Shown: one piece after another, positions 21,880 through 28,845 of the stretch
How positions within the stretch are numbered: the first letter of the stretch is position 1
Layout: each line of letters begins with the position of its first letter
Virus record (IMG/VR): IMGVR_UViG_3300042505_000155
Coordinates: 1 to 29,264 of that record
Source: a virus
Reading direction: 5' to 3' (one strand)
Length of the DNA stretch: 29,264 nucleotides
Program-made: the position numbers and the translations under genes
The notes under the pieces: generated by a model
What the model was told of the DNA's origin: nothing
Databases searched by the model: none
The model's input: the letters and a program-made list of their open reading frames with translations, nothing else

Positions 21880-22428
21880 ATGGCTTGTGATTTAACAAAA
21901 GGCAGGGCGGTACCCTGTAAAGACGTAGTAGGTGGCATTTATGCCGTGTACTTTGTAGACTTCGGTGACTTGGGTACCGTTACCCTCACCAACGATGAGA
22001 TTACCAACATTAGTGGTACTTTCTCTGCTTACCAATATCTTGTAAAAGGCAACTCATCTTTTGAGCAGACCTTTAACTCAAGCCGTGAGAATGGTACTAC
22101 CTTCTTCACGCAGACTTTGAATCTTACGTTGACCAAACTGACAAAGGAGGACAACAAAGAATTGAAGCTGCTTGCCTATGGTCGGCCTTATGTTGTGGTG
22201 CAAGACTACAACGGCAATGCCTTTATGATGGGTCTGAACTACGGAGCCGAAGTAACAGGTGGAACAATTGTAACTGGTGCCGCTATGGGTGACCTATCGG
22301 GCTATACCTTGACAATGGAGGGACAGGAGCAACTTCCTGCTAACTTCATTGCAGGTGCTACTACTGCCAATCCATTCGCAGGACTTGCAGGTGCAGTTGA
22401 AACGATTGTAGTGGGTTCTAACTCGTAA
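21880..22428 (+). CDS. Probable major tail tube protein
   Basis: This 182-residue beta-rich protein begins MACDLTKGRAVPCKDVVGGI and shows the tube-like pattern of strands (SFEQTFNSSRENGTTFFTQT, then VVVQDYNGNAFMMGLNYG) ending in a variable segment. Tube proteins polymerise around the tape measure. It stands alone between terminator-like hairpins, suggesting its own strong transcription. The order MCP-tube-portal is unusual. It could also be a minor capsid or decoration protein. Confidence 0.55.
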   Translation: MACDLTKGRAVPCKDVVGGIYAVYFVDFGDLGTVTLTNDEITNISGTFSAYQYLVKGNSSFEQTFNSSRENGTTFFTQTLNLTLTKLTKEDNKELKLLAYGRPYVVVQDYNGNAFMMGLNYGAEVTGGTIVTGAAMGDLSGYTLTMEGQEQLPANFIAGATTANPFAGLAGAVETIVVGSNS

Positions 22429-22433
22429 ATGAA

Positions 22434-22470
22434 TTAGGGGGGCGCAAGCCCCCTTATATTTACAAATAAA
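22434..22470 (+). repeat. Hairpin repeat copy 1 (GGGGGC-GCAA-GCCCCC)
   Basis: A six-pair GC stem with a GCAA (GNRA) loop is followed by an AT-rich tail (TTATATTTACAAATAAA) that ends at ATG 22471. The T-run is poor, so termination is uncertain; the same element recurs at 22941-22978 after the gene. Confidence 0.7.
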
Positions 22471-22902
22471 ATGAGCAAGCAAATATTTTCTAAAATCGCC
22501 AAGATTGGTGAGGAGATACGTTCAGCAGAAGTTATCAAGGTTGAATTAAATACTGATGCCCTAAAGTCACGCCTTCCAATTATGGAGAAAACGGTTGCTG
22601 ATGCAAGCCGAACCATTATGGTGGCAATGGCGGAAGGAAATCAATTTCAAGACCAACTGCGCAAATACAATGATGCAATCAATGAAGCTGACGTTACATT
22701 CCGATACCTTAATGGTTCGGACATCTACTTGAAGCAAATTCAAACGATTCGTGCAGACATCTCCAAAGCAGAAAAAAACTTGGGTGTTAAAATACCCGAA
22801 CCTTTCAATCTTAATAAAGCCGAGCAGACCATTAAAGAAGCAATTGATGCTGCTGCAAAGCTTAAAGGTATCTTGAGTCGTTTTAAGCCGATTAAGATTT
22901 AA
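22471..22902 (+). CDS. Hypothetical helical protein in repeat-flanked cassette
   Basis: This 143-residue, mostly helical protein begins MSKQIFSKIAKIGEEIRSAE; coiled-coil segments are likely (for example IRADISKAEKNLGVKIPEPF). No domain is recognised. It stands alone between two near-identical hairpin repeats, and its codons are more AT-rich than the flanking structural genes, so it looks like an inserted accessory gene. Confidence 0.6.
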   Translation: MSKQIFSKIAKIGEEIRSAEVIKVELNTDALKSRLPIMEKTVADASRTIMVAMAEGNQFQDQLRKYNDAINEADVTFRYLNGSDIYLKQIQTIRADISKAEKNLGVKIPEPFNLNKAEQTIKEAIDAAAKLKGILSRFKPIKI

Positions 22903-22940
22903 CATATTTGCTTTAGCAATTCGTAAGAGTGATAAAACAG

Positions 22941-22978
22941 TTAAGGGGGCGTAAGCCCCTTTTCTATTTTCAAACAAA
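22941..22978 (+). terminator. Hairpin repeat copy 2, probable terminator
   Basis: GGGGC (22946-22950) pairs with GCCCC (22955-22959) around GTAA, with A-T pairs outside and TTTTCTATTTTC after it. It is a better terminator than copy 1 and very similar to it in stem, loop and tail. Confidence 0.7.
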
Positions 22979-22986
22979 TCGGAATT

Positions 22987-22999
22987 AAAAGGTTATTTA
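22987..22999 (+). promoter_or_regulatory. Late-gene motif AAAAGGTTATTTA
   Basis: This copy lies after a terminator and 6 nt before ATG 23006, a place where a new transcript or leader must start. It is nearly identical to the copy before the tail chaperone gene. Confidence 0.5.
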
Positions 23000-23005
23000 C
23001 TTAAG

Positions 23006-23440
23006 ATGCATATCCTTCAAGTATCAGCTTCACCTCAAACCATTACGGTCATCCCTCGTGAGTTCGTTTACTCATCAGAGGACTTGGACTTATACTTCGA
23101 GCGTGTGTTGTTTGATGGTGGCACTTTAGAGGCCACAGGATGCGTTACAAGCGCAGTTAACGACCTTGATGGTGTTACGCTATATTTGATTGATGAAAGC
23201 ACCAACACAGAGCAAGAAATCAATCCTACAATAACAGAGGGTAATGGCTTTATGGAACTGACGGCAGTCTATACATTAGTCAACAACCGATTCTACGGCC
23301 TCAAATTAATATACGATGGTGACCTTATCTACCGAGATAGGGTATTCGTAACTTCGCAAACAGATTTCGACAAATTTACGGTGAACCAAAACGTCTACAC
23401 CGAAGAACAAAGCTACAATAATGAGTACATCATCATCTAA
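23006..23440 (+). CDS. Virion protein with DGG module, before portal
   Basis: The 144-residue protein begins MHILQVSASPQTITVIPREF and ends NVYTEEQSYNNEYIII. The outer parts (LYLIDESTN, GFMELTAVYTLVNNRFYGLK, IYRDRVFVTSQ) form a beta-rich domain I know from Bacteroidota phages just before portal. Residues 33-56 (RVLFDGGTLEATGCVTSAVN and on) are the DGG module, here apparently inserted between two strands. It is likely a minor virion component. It overlaps the portal gene by 20 nt. Confidence 0.65.
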   Translation: MHILQVSASPQTITVIPREFVYSSEDLDLYFERVLFDGGTLEATGCVTSAVNDLDGVTLYLIDESTNTEQEINPTITEGNGFMELTAVYTLVNNRFYGLKLIYDGDLIYRDRVFVTSQTDFDKFTVNQNVYTEEQSYNNEYIII

Positions 23441-25190
23441 AGTCCACGTTGTGAACTTCAGTTCCTACACCACACCTGTTGTTAAAGAGGTGCAGGGTAA
23501 GGACTACGTTGAATACGGAGATAACAACGACTACTTCGGCTACCTAATTGACCGCTACAACGGCTCACCCACCAACAACGCTATCCTCAACTCTTTGATG
23601 GATATGACCTTTGGCAAGGGACTGGATGCATCGGACTCTGCCAAGAAGCCGAGCGAGTACGCAGCGATGCGTGGCTTGTTTACGAAAGCCTGCTTGCAGA
23701 AGGTTGTTGCTGACTATGTGATGATGGGGCAATGCTCTTTTCAGGTTGTGTACTCCCAAGACCACAACACCATTGTAGAGGTGCAGCACATCCCCGTAGA
23801 GACGTTGAGAGCTGCAAGGTGCAACGAAGACGGAGAGATTGAGGCGTACTACTACGCAAAGGATTGGACAGACGTAAAAGGCAGAAAAGAAACTGCGGTA
23901 CGCATCCCTGCATTTGGCACGAGTAAGGAAGGATTAGAGATTCTATACATCAAGCCCTACCGAGCAGGATTCTACTACTACTCCCCAGTAGACTATCAAG
24001 GTGGCCTTCCCTATGCGGAACTTGAGGAGGAGATTGCCAACTACCACATCAACAACATCCAGAACGGCCTTTCGCCTTCTATGCTGATTAACTTCAACAA
24101 CGGAGTACCGAGCGAGGAGGAGCGCAGAAGCATAGAGCAGCAGATTGCCACGAAGTTTAGCGGCAGTTCAAACTCTGGCAAGTTCATCCTTGCGTTCAAC
24201 GATAACAAAGACCTCGCTGCAACGGTTGATCCTGTGCAGCTATCGGATGCTGCCGAGCAGTATCAATTCTTGAGTGCTGAAGCCACGCAGAAGATAATGG
24301 TTTCGCATCGTATCGTAAGCCCTATGCTTTTAGGTATCAAGGACAATTCAGGACTCGGCAACAACGCAGAGGAGCTGAAGACCGCTTCTACGCTTTTGGA
24401 TAACCTTGTCATCCGACCCAAGCAGGAGATTATCATTGACGGCATAGATATGATTCTTGCGTACAACGACATCAGCCTAAACTTGTACTTCAAGACCCTT
24501 CAGCCTTTAGAGTTTACCGAAGACGTAGTTACGCCTATGGATTTAGAGACTCGTGAGGAGGAGACAGGCGTGAAACTTGCCAAGCAAGACAATCGCCCCT
24601 TCCTGCGTGATGAGCTTGCAGCAGAGTTGCTGCTAAACATTGAGAGTCTTGGCGAAAGCGAGGAGGAGTTGATGCAGGACTTTGACCTAATCACGGCTGA
24701 CATCGTTGAGGATGAGGGAGCAGAATACGATGTAGAGGCATACCTCAACTCACGCACCGACCTTGCAGCGCAACAGGAGAGCGAGCAAGACACGGAGCGT
24801 TACAAGGTGCGCTACTTCTATGCGGTAGGAACTAAAAAAGACCCAAAGGGTGAAAGCCGTTTGCTATGCCGCACGTTGATAGGTGCCAAAAGGGTTTACC
24901 GCAAAGAGGATGTTGAGGCATTGAGTTCAAAAGGCGGAGCAGAAGCACAGGGTGAAAGGTATAGCGTATGGCTTTACAAGGGCGGTGCTAACTGCCACCA
25001 TCGTTGGGAGCGTAGAATCTACCGCAAGAAGCTAACTAAAGAGGGCAAGATTTACGGAGGTGGCTCTTTGAACGGCACGGATATTATCAACGTAAACCAA
25101 GCCATTCGTATGGGATTCCGACCTGAGAAGAATGACCCGATGGTCGCTATCGCCCCTATTGAAACAGAGACAAGAGGATATAAAAACTAA
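23421..25190 (+). CDS. Portal protein with C-terminal Cys-His domain
   Basis: The 589-residue protein has a portal core: YVEYGDNNDYFGYLIDRYNG near residue 29, the YRAGFYYYSPVDYQGG loop, a helix-rich stem, and SHRIVSPMLLGIKDNSGLGN. Twelve copies form the DNA channel at one capsid vertex. From about residue 455 a separate domain follows (YKVRYFYAVGTKKDPKGESR, later YSVWLYKGGANCHHRWERRI) with Cys and two His that could bind zinc. I know this tail as a domain on head proteins of Bacteroidota phages; its role is unknown. Confidence 0.8.
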   Translation: MSTSSSKVHVVNFSSYTTPVVKEVQGKDYVEYGDNNDYFGYLIDRYNGSPTNNAILNSLMDMTFGKGLDASDSAKKPSEYAAMRGLFTKACLQKVVADYVMMGQCSFQVVYSQDHNTIVEVQHIPVETLRAARCNEDGEIEAYYYAKDWTDVKGRKETAVRIPAFGTSKEGLEILYIKPYRAGFYYYSPVDYQGGLPYAELEEEIANYHINNIQNGLSPSMLINFNNGVPSEEERRSIEQQIATKFSGSSNSGKFILAFNDNKDLAATVDPVQLSDAAEQYQFLSAEATQKIMVSHRIVSPMLLGIKDNSGLGNNAEELKTASTLLDNLVIRPKQEIIIDGIDMILAYNDISLNLYFKTLQPLEFTEDVVTPMDLETREEETGVKLAKQDNRPFLRDELAAELLLNIESLGESEEELMQDFDLITADIVEDEGAEYDVEAYLNSRTDLAAQQESEQDTERYKVRYFYAVGTKKDPKGESRLLCRTLIGAKRVYRKEDVEALSSKGGAEAQGERYSVWLYKGGANCHHRWERRIYRKKLTKEGKIYGGGSLNGTDIINVNQAIRMGFRPEKNDPMVAIAPIETETRGYKN

Positions 25191-25193
25191 GAA

Positions 25194-25694
25194 ATGGCAA
25201 CGGCATTATTCATCAAAAGAGAGGACTTGGTTCGCAACACCGCAATAGGCGGTAACGTGGACACGGACAAGTTTATCCAGTTCATCAAAATTGCACAGGA
25301 GATACACATCCAAAACTATACAGGAACGAAGCTCTACAACAAGATAAGCGATGACATCATCGCCAATACTCTTGCCAATCCCTACCTCGCTCTTGTAAAC
25401 GACTACCTTCAGCCGATGCTTATCCATTGGGCGATGGTGGAGTACTTGCCTTTTGCTGCTTATACCATCGGCAACGGTGGGGTATTCAAGCACAACTCCG
25501 AGAATAGCACTACCGCAGAGAAGATTGAGGTTGACTACCTTGTAGGCAAGGCTCGTGATTTAGCGCAGTACTACACCGATAGGTTCATCACATATATGAG
25601 CTACAACCAAGCAACATTCCCTCAATACAATTCAAACAACAATGCAGATGTCTACCCCGACACCGATGCGAACTTCGCCTCGTGGGTTCTCTAA
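25194..25694 (+). CDS. Head-tail connector-like protein (DUF6712-like)
   Basis: This 166-residue helical protein begins MATALFIKREDLVRNTAIGG and has FIQFIKIAQEIHIQNYTGTK. That pattern of helices followed by a YTGT loop is what I know from the DUF6712 family, which acts as a head-tail adaptor. Its position after portal supports this. It begins 3 nt after the portal stop. Confidence 0.65.
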   Translation: MATALFIKREDLVRNTAIGGNVDTDKFIQFIKIAQEIHIQNYTGTKLYNKISDDIIANTLANPYLALVNDYLQPMLIHWAMVEYLPFAAYTIGNGGVFKHNSENSTTAEKIEVDYLVGKARDLAQYYTDRFITYMSYNQATFPQYNSNNNADVYPDTDANFASWVL

Positions 25695-25764
25695 AAAGAC
25701 CTACGAACCAAAGAAGAGCAATGTCATCAAGTTAAAGAGTTATTTAAAAGACAATGGCAAATAG
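25642..25764 (+). CDS. Possible small basic protein, overlapping frame
   Basis: A 40-codon frame overlaps the connector gene by 53 nt and the next gene by 11 nt. It ends SNVIKLKSYLKDNGK and is strongly basic. A start at 25666 would cut the overlap to 29 nt. The frame carries the gap between the two genes in open reading, but with no clear leader it may be chance. Confidence 0.4.
   Translation: MQMSTPTPMRTSPRGFSKKTYEPKKSNVIKLKSYLKDNGK
25734..25747 (+). promoter_or_regulatory. Late-gene motif AAAGAGTTATTTAA
   Basis: This is the fourth copy of the AAARRGTTATTTA-like motif, 6 nt before ATG 25754. It lies inside the possible small basic gene, so its match could be partly coding coincidence. Confidence 0.4.
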
Positions 25765-26074
25765 TATTTCTTGGGGCATCATTTACTGCTCTACTTGGTT
25801 TGGCCAAGTGGACGAGACTACTTTGTCTATCCAGAATCAGTCAGCCCCTCCGTGCTTTGCTCCTGCTAATGAGATAGTGGAGCAGTTTGAGACTCGGGTG
25901 CTGAATGACGGAGGCACGTTTGAGGGCTATGATTGTTTGACTGCTGCTTTGCAGGACTTAGGTGAGGACACCTACTATGATATTTTTGATACGTATATTC
26001 AGCGTATGACCGATGACGGAGCAACATTGGAGGGAGAGGACTGCTTAATTGACCAACTATTTATTTTGAATTGA
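25754..26074 (+). CDS. Small virion protein with two DGG modules
   Basis: The 106-residue protein begins MANSISWGIIYCSTWFGQVD, with a hydrophobic start that is not a clear signal peptide. Its second half is two tandem DGG modules: RVLNDGGTFEGYDCLTAALQ (48-67) and RMTDDGATLEGEDCLIDQLF (84-103). It is the simplest carrier of the module, almost nothing else being present. It lies directly before the fibre gene, which suggests a role at the tail tip or fibre attachment. Confidence 0.65.
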   Translation: MANSISWGIIYCSTWFGQVDETTLSIQNQSAPPCFAPANEIVEQFETRVLNDGGTFEGYDCLTAALQDLGEDTYYDIFDTYIQRMTDDGATLEGEDCLIDQLFILN

Positions 26075-26075
26075 T

Positions 26076-27884
26076 ATGAGTTTTTTTGATGACGCAAGTC
26101 TGGTAATGATTCCTTCGGGATACAAAGACCAAAAGGTTTACTCGGTTAAGCCAACCGATGGTACTGGCGACCTCACCTTCAGCCGTGCCTCAAGCGCAAC
26201 CCGTGTGCAAAGTGACGGCCTAATTGAAAAGGTGCGTACGAATCTTGCTTTGTATAGCGAAGATTTAACGAATGGAGCGTATGTTGTTCAAAATGCAACC
26301 TTAACTGGTAATACTACTACTGCTCCTGACGGAACTACTACTGCCGACACTTACAACGAAGGCACTCTAACAACGGCACATCGCTTTTACCAGCAGTTTA
26401 CCATAACGGCAAACCAAGATTATGGATTTAGTTTTTATGCTAAAAAGAATACGCTTGATATTATTCGTTTAGTTGTTAATGACTTGTATGAAAACTTCCG
26501 ATGGTTTGGTGCGCAATTTGATTTAACCAATGGAACAATCACCGCAACTGCTACTGGTTCTACTGGTGGTGCAACCTACATTGGTGGTTCTATTACAAAC
26601 GTAGGTAATGGTTGGTATCGTTGTTCAGTTAACGGAACAATAAACACTACGACTGCTGCGTGTTTTGTTCATTCAAGCACTTCTACCGCAATCACATCCT
26701 CAGATGACAGAGGCGGCATTTCATATACTGGCACAAGCAGAACGTACTTTGGATGGGGATTTCAATTTGAGACTGGTGTTACTACCGCATACATCGCCAC
26801 CACCACCGCAGCGGTATCAGTTGGCCCCGTTAGCGGTTTACCCCGTTTGGATTATTTGGGGTCTACTTGCCCTCGCTTGTTGCTGGAGCCGCAGCGGACT
26901 AATCTCGTGACGTACTCGGAGCAGTTTGATAATGCGGCTTGGATTAAGACAGAGGTAACCGTTACGGCAAATAACACAACAAGTCCAGATGGCTACGTCA
27001 ATGCCGATAAAGTAATACCAACCGCTACAAATAGTACCCACTATGTAGATAGAACTGGTATTGCGGTCAGTAGTAATGGACTTGCTTCCGTTTTTGTCAA
27101 AAAAGGAGAATATCAAAGATTTGGAATACGTTCATATTTTAGTGGTGGGTTTGCTATTTTTGATGTTAATACTGGAGTTATTATTAACGCAACTTCAGTA
27201 ACTGCTAAAATTGAAAACTACGGAAACGGCTGGTACCGATGCTCAGTAAATGATACCGTTAATGCAAATTATGGTTATCAAATTTATGTACTGCAAAATA
27301 CAAGCACGGGTTTAGACACATTTGCAGGCAATGGAACAGATGGTATTTTTGTCTACGGAGCGCAAGTTGAAGTCGGAGCCTACGCCACCTCGTACATCCC
27401 CACGCTTGGGGCATCAGTTACAAGGGTTGCGGAGTCAGCGGTAAAAGCTTCGGTTACATCTTTAATAGGCCAAACTGAGGGAACTATTTTTATGGATGCA
27501 GTAATTGATGCGTTCCCTACGGATAATTCATTTTTTGGAGTAGAAAAAACAGCCTCAAGTTTTGTAATTCGCTTTGGTTCTGGTGGCTCAAATGTCTACG
27601 CTCAAGTATATAACGGGACAACAAACTTATTTTTTGAGCCGACCGCTTACACGCTTGGTACAAGAGTTAAGCTTGCGTTTGCTTACAAGGCTGGGTCTTA
27701 TGCATTCTACAAAAACGGAACTTTGGTTGCTACGGGGACTACCGCCACAACAATTCCCGCTTGTGATTCAATTATGACCAATAGCCTTTGGGGAAATACT
27801 GGAAATGGCAAGCACGGAATTTCTCAAGCCCTACTATTTACGACCCGTTTAACCAACGCCCAACTTGCCGAACTAACCGCATAA
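26076..27884 (+). CDS. Modular tail fibre with two CBM-like repeats and LamG-like end
   Basis: The 602-residue protein has an N-terminal adaptor (about 1-53), then two related modules of about 200 residues each (54-250 and 274-455). They share TNL-x-x-YSE at the start, TAPDG/TSPDG, a DL/DV-x-x-G strand, and GNGWYRCSVN at 177-186 and 383-392. A concanavalin-A-like (LamG) region follows (about 462-602, with YAFYKNGTLVATGTT). Such fibres bind host surface glycans. T- and A-rich codon use differs from neighbours and suggests exchange with other phages. Confidence 0.75.
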   Translation: MSFFDDASLVMIPSGYKDQKVYSVKPTDGTGDLTFSRASSATRVQSDGLIEKVRTNLALYSEDLTNGAYVVQNATLTGNTTTAPDGTTTADTYNEGTLTTAHRFYQQFTITANQDYGFSFYAKKNTLDIIRLVVNDLYENFRWFGAQFDLTNGTITATATGSTGGATYIGGSITNVGNGWYRCSVNGTINTTTAACFVHSSTSTAITSSDDRGGISYTGTSRTYFGWGFQFETGVTTAYIATTTAAVSVGPVSGLPRLDYLGSTCPRLLLEPQRTNLVTYSEQFDNAAWIKTEVTVTANNTTSPDGYVNADKVIPTATNSTHYVDRTGIAVSSNGLASVFVKKGEYQRFGIRSYFSGGFAIFDVNTGVIINATSVTAKIENYGNGWYRCSVNDTVNANYGYQIYVLQNTSTGLDTFAGNGTDGIFVYGAQVEVGAYATSYIPTLGASVTRVAESAVKASVTSLIGQTEGTIFMDAVIDAFPTDNSFFGVEKTASSFVIRFGSGGSNVYAQVYNGTTNLFFEPTAYTLGTRVKLAFAYKAGSYAFYKNGTLVATGTTATTIPACDSIMTNSLWGNTGNGKHGISQALLFTTRLTNAQLAELTA

Positions 27885-27895
27885 TTCAAGACACG

Positions 27896-28282
27896 ATGAA
27901 ATTCTTAAAATACGAGTTCACGCCTACCCAATGGGCAACGGCTAAAGCAAAGATTGAGTTGACGGGCACCGACCCCGAAACCTACACCTATTGGAACCCC
28001 GAATTAGTTACTGCGGTAGTAGAACTCGGGCATCTTTGCACCCAATGGGGAACGGATGCCGAAGGCAACCAAGTGTGTGAGGTAACGTCACCAAAGTACG
28101 CAGTTGACATCCTATGGACTGCGGAGCCTCTGGTTACGTCTTTTGCTGCTTATGTGGTATGGCCCGCCCCTTGCGGAGTTCATATCTTCGCAGGATGGGA
28201 ATCAGCATACGAGTCAGAGTACTGCGTTGCTAACCCCGATGCAGCATACTGCCAGCCTCCAGTTCCTCCAGTAATTGAGTAA
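27896..28282 (+). CDS. Hypothetical protein after fibre gene
   Basis: This 128-residue protein begins MKFLKYEFTPTQWATAKAKI, with conserved-looking VTAVVELGHLCTQWGTDAEG, AVDILWTAEPL and CGVHIF segments and Cys near the end (YCVANPDAAYCQPPVPP). I know this type as a frequent neighbour of tail fibre genes in Bacteroidota phages; a fibre chaperone or small tail part is inferred. ATG 27896 is chosen because it follows the fibre stop by 11 nt. Confidence 0.65.
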   Translation: MKFLKYEFTPTQWATAKAKIELTGTDPETYTYWNPELVTAVVELGHLCTQWGTDAEGNQVCEVTSPKYAVDILWTAEPLVTSFAAYVVWPAPCGVHIFAGWESAYESEYCVANPDAAYCQPPVPPVIE

Positions 28283-28284
28283 CG

Positions 28285-28458
28285 ATGACAAAGGAGAGTG
28301 CTGATAGCGTTATCACGTCTTGGTCTTTAACGGGAGCAGGACTTTTAGTAAGCTACGCCCATCAAGCGTTAGGTCTTTTGGTTCTGATAACCTCACTTGC
28401 GTACACTCTTTGGAAGTGGCGAAGGGACTATCTCAAACTAAAGAGCGATGCTAATTGA
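28285..28458 (+). CDS. Small membrane protein, holin-like
   Basis: This 57-residue frame has a hydrophobic stretch LTGAGLLVSYAHQALGLLVL continuing to ITSLAYTLW (about 15-43), long enough for one or two membrane helices, and a basic tail KWRRDYLKLK. Short N-terminus, hydrophobic core and basic C-terminus are features of holins, and the endolysin gene is nearby. It overlaps the next small membrane gene by 11 nt. Confidence 0.6.
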   Translation: MTKESADSVITSWSLTGAGLLVSYAHQALGLLVLITSLAYTLWKWRRDYLKLKSDAN

Positions 28459-28648
28459 GCGTATCTTCAAGAACCCCAAGACCACCATCTTGGGGCTTCT
28501 TATTATAGCACTATGCTTCACACTCGTTTGGGGAGGCCGTGCGACTTTAACGGAGGTCTCGACTTTTATGGTCGGGGCTTTCGCACTTATGTTTTTCAAA
28601 GACCCTCAAGATGGCAAAGACACAGGCGGTAAGCCAAAGGATCAGTAA
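28448..28648 (+). CDS. Small two-helix membrane protein, holin-like
   Basis: The 66-residue product has two hydrophobic helices: TILGLLIIALCFTLVWGG (13-30) and EVSTFMVGAFALMFF (36-50). A polar charged tail DPQDGKDTGGKPKDQ follows. This is the form of small class II-like holins. With the previous gene it could make a holin/antiholin pair that times lysis; which is the holin cannot be decided from sequence. Confidence 0.6.
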   Translation: MLIERIFKNPKTTILGLLIIALCFTLVWGGRATLTEVSTFMVGAFALMFFKDPQDGKDTGGKPKDQ

Positions 28649-28739
28649 GAGCAAAAAGCGAGGCAAGCATTCCAAGAGTGCAAGCACGAACAAAGCGAGT
28701 AAGAACTACTCAAAGCCCTACAAGTCACAGGGTCGGTAG
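28611..28739 (+). CDS. Small Lys/Ser-rich basic protein
   Basis: This 42-residue frame overlaps the membrane protein gene by 38 nt. It is almost all Lys, Ser, Arg and Gly, containing RISKSKKRGKHSKSASTNKA and ending KPYKSQGR. This is a recurrent small gene near the lysis genes in Bacteroidota phages as I know them. It may bind nucleic acid, but the function is unknown. Confidence 0.6.
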   Translation: MAKTQAVSQRISKSKKRGKHSKSASTNKASKNYSKPYKSQGR

Positions 28740-28769
28740 TTCTGAAGTTGCCCTTTAGGGAAACACCAA

Positions 28770-28823
28770 GCATTATGCAAAAAGTGCAAAGTGTAAACTC
28801 AAATGAGCATAATGTGTAAAATG
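28770..28823 (+). promoter_or_regulatory. Operator-like region before endolysin gene
   Basis: CAAAGTGTAAA (28787-28797) and ATGTGTAAAATG (28812-28823) put GTGTAAA at 28791 and 28814, 23 bp apart, the same period as the pair at 7371-7406. An inverted repeat, CATTATGC (28771-28778) and GCATAATG (28807-28814), encloses the first copy. It lies in the 106-nt gap between the basic gene and the endolysin, whose GTG start is 22 nt further on. No TAnnTTTG box is visible in this gap. Confidence 0.5.
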
Positions 28824-28845
28824 TCCAGTTTAATCTATTAAAAAC

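Noticed and set aside
28751-28760. CCCTTTAGGG hairpin as a terminator before the endolysin gene
   Set aside because: Four-pair stem with a two-base loop and no T-run.
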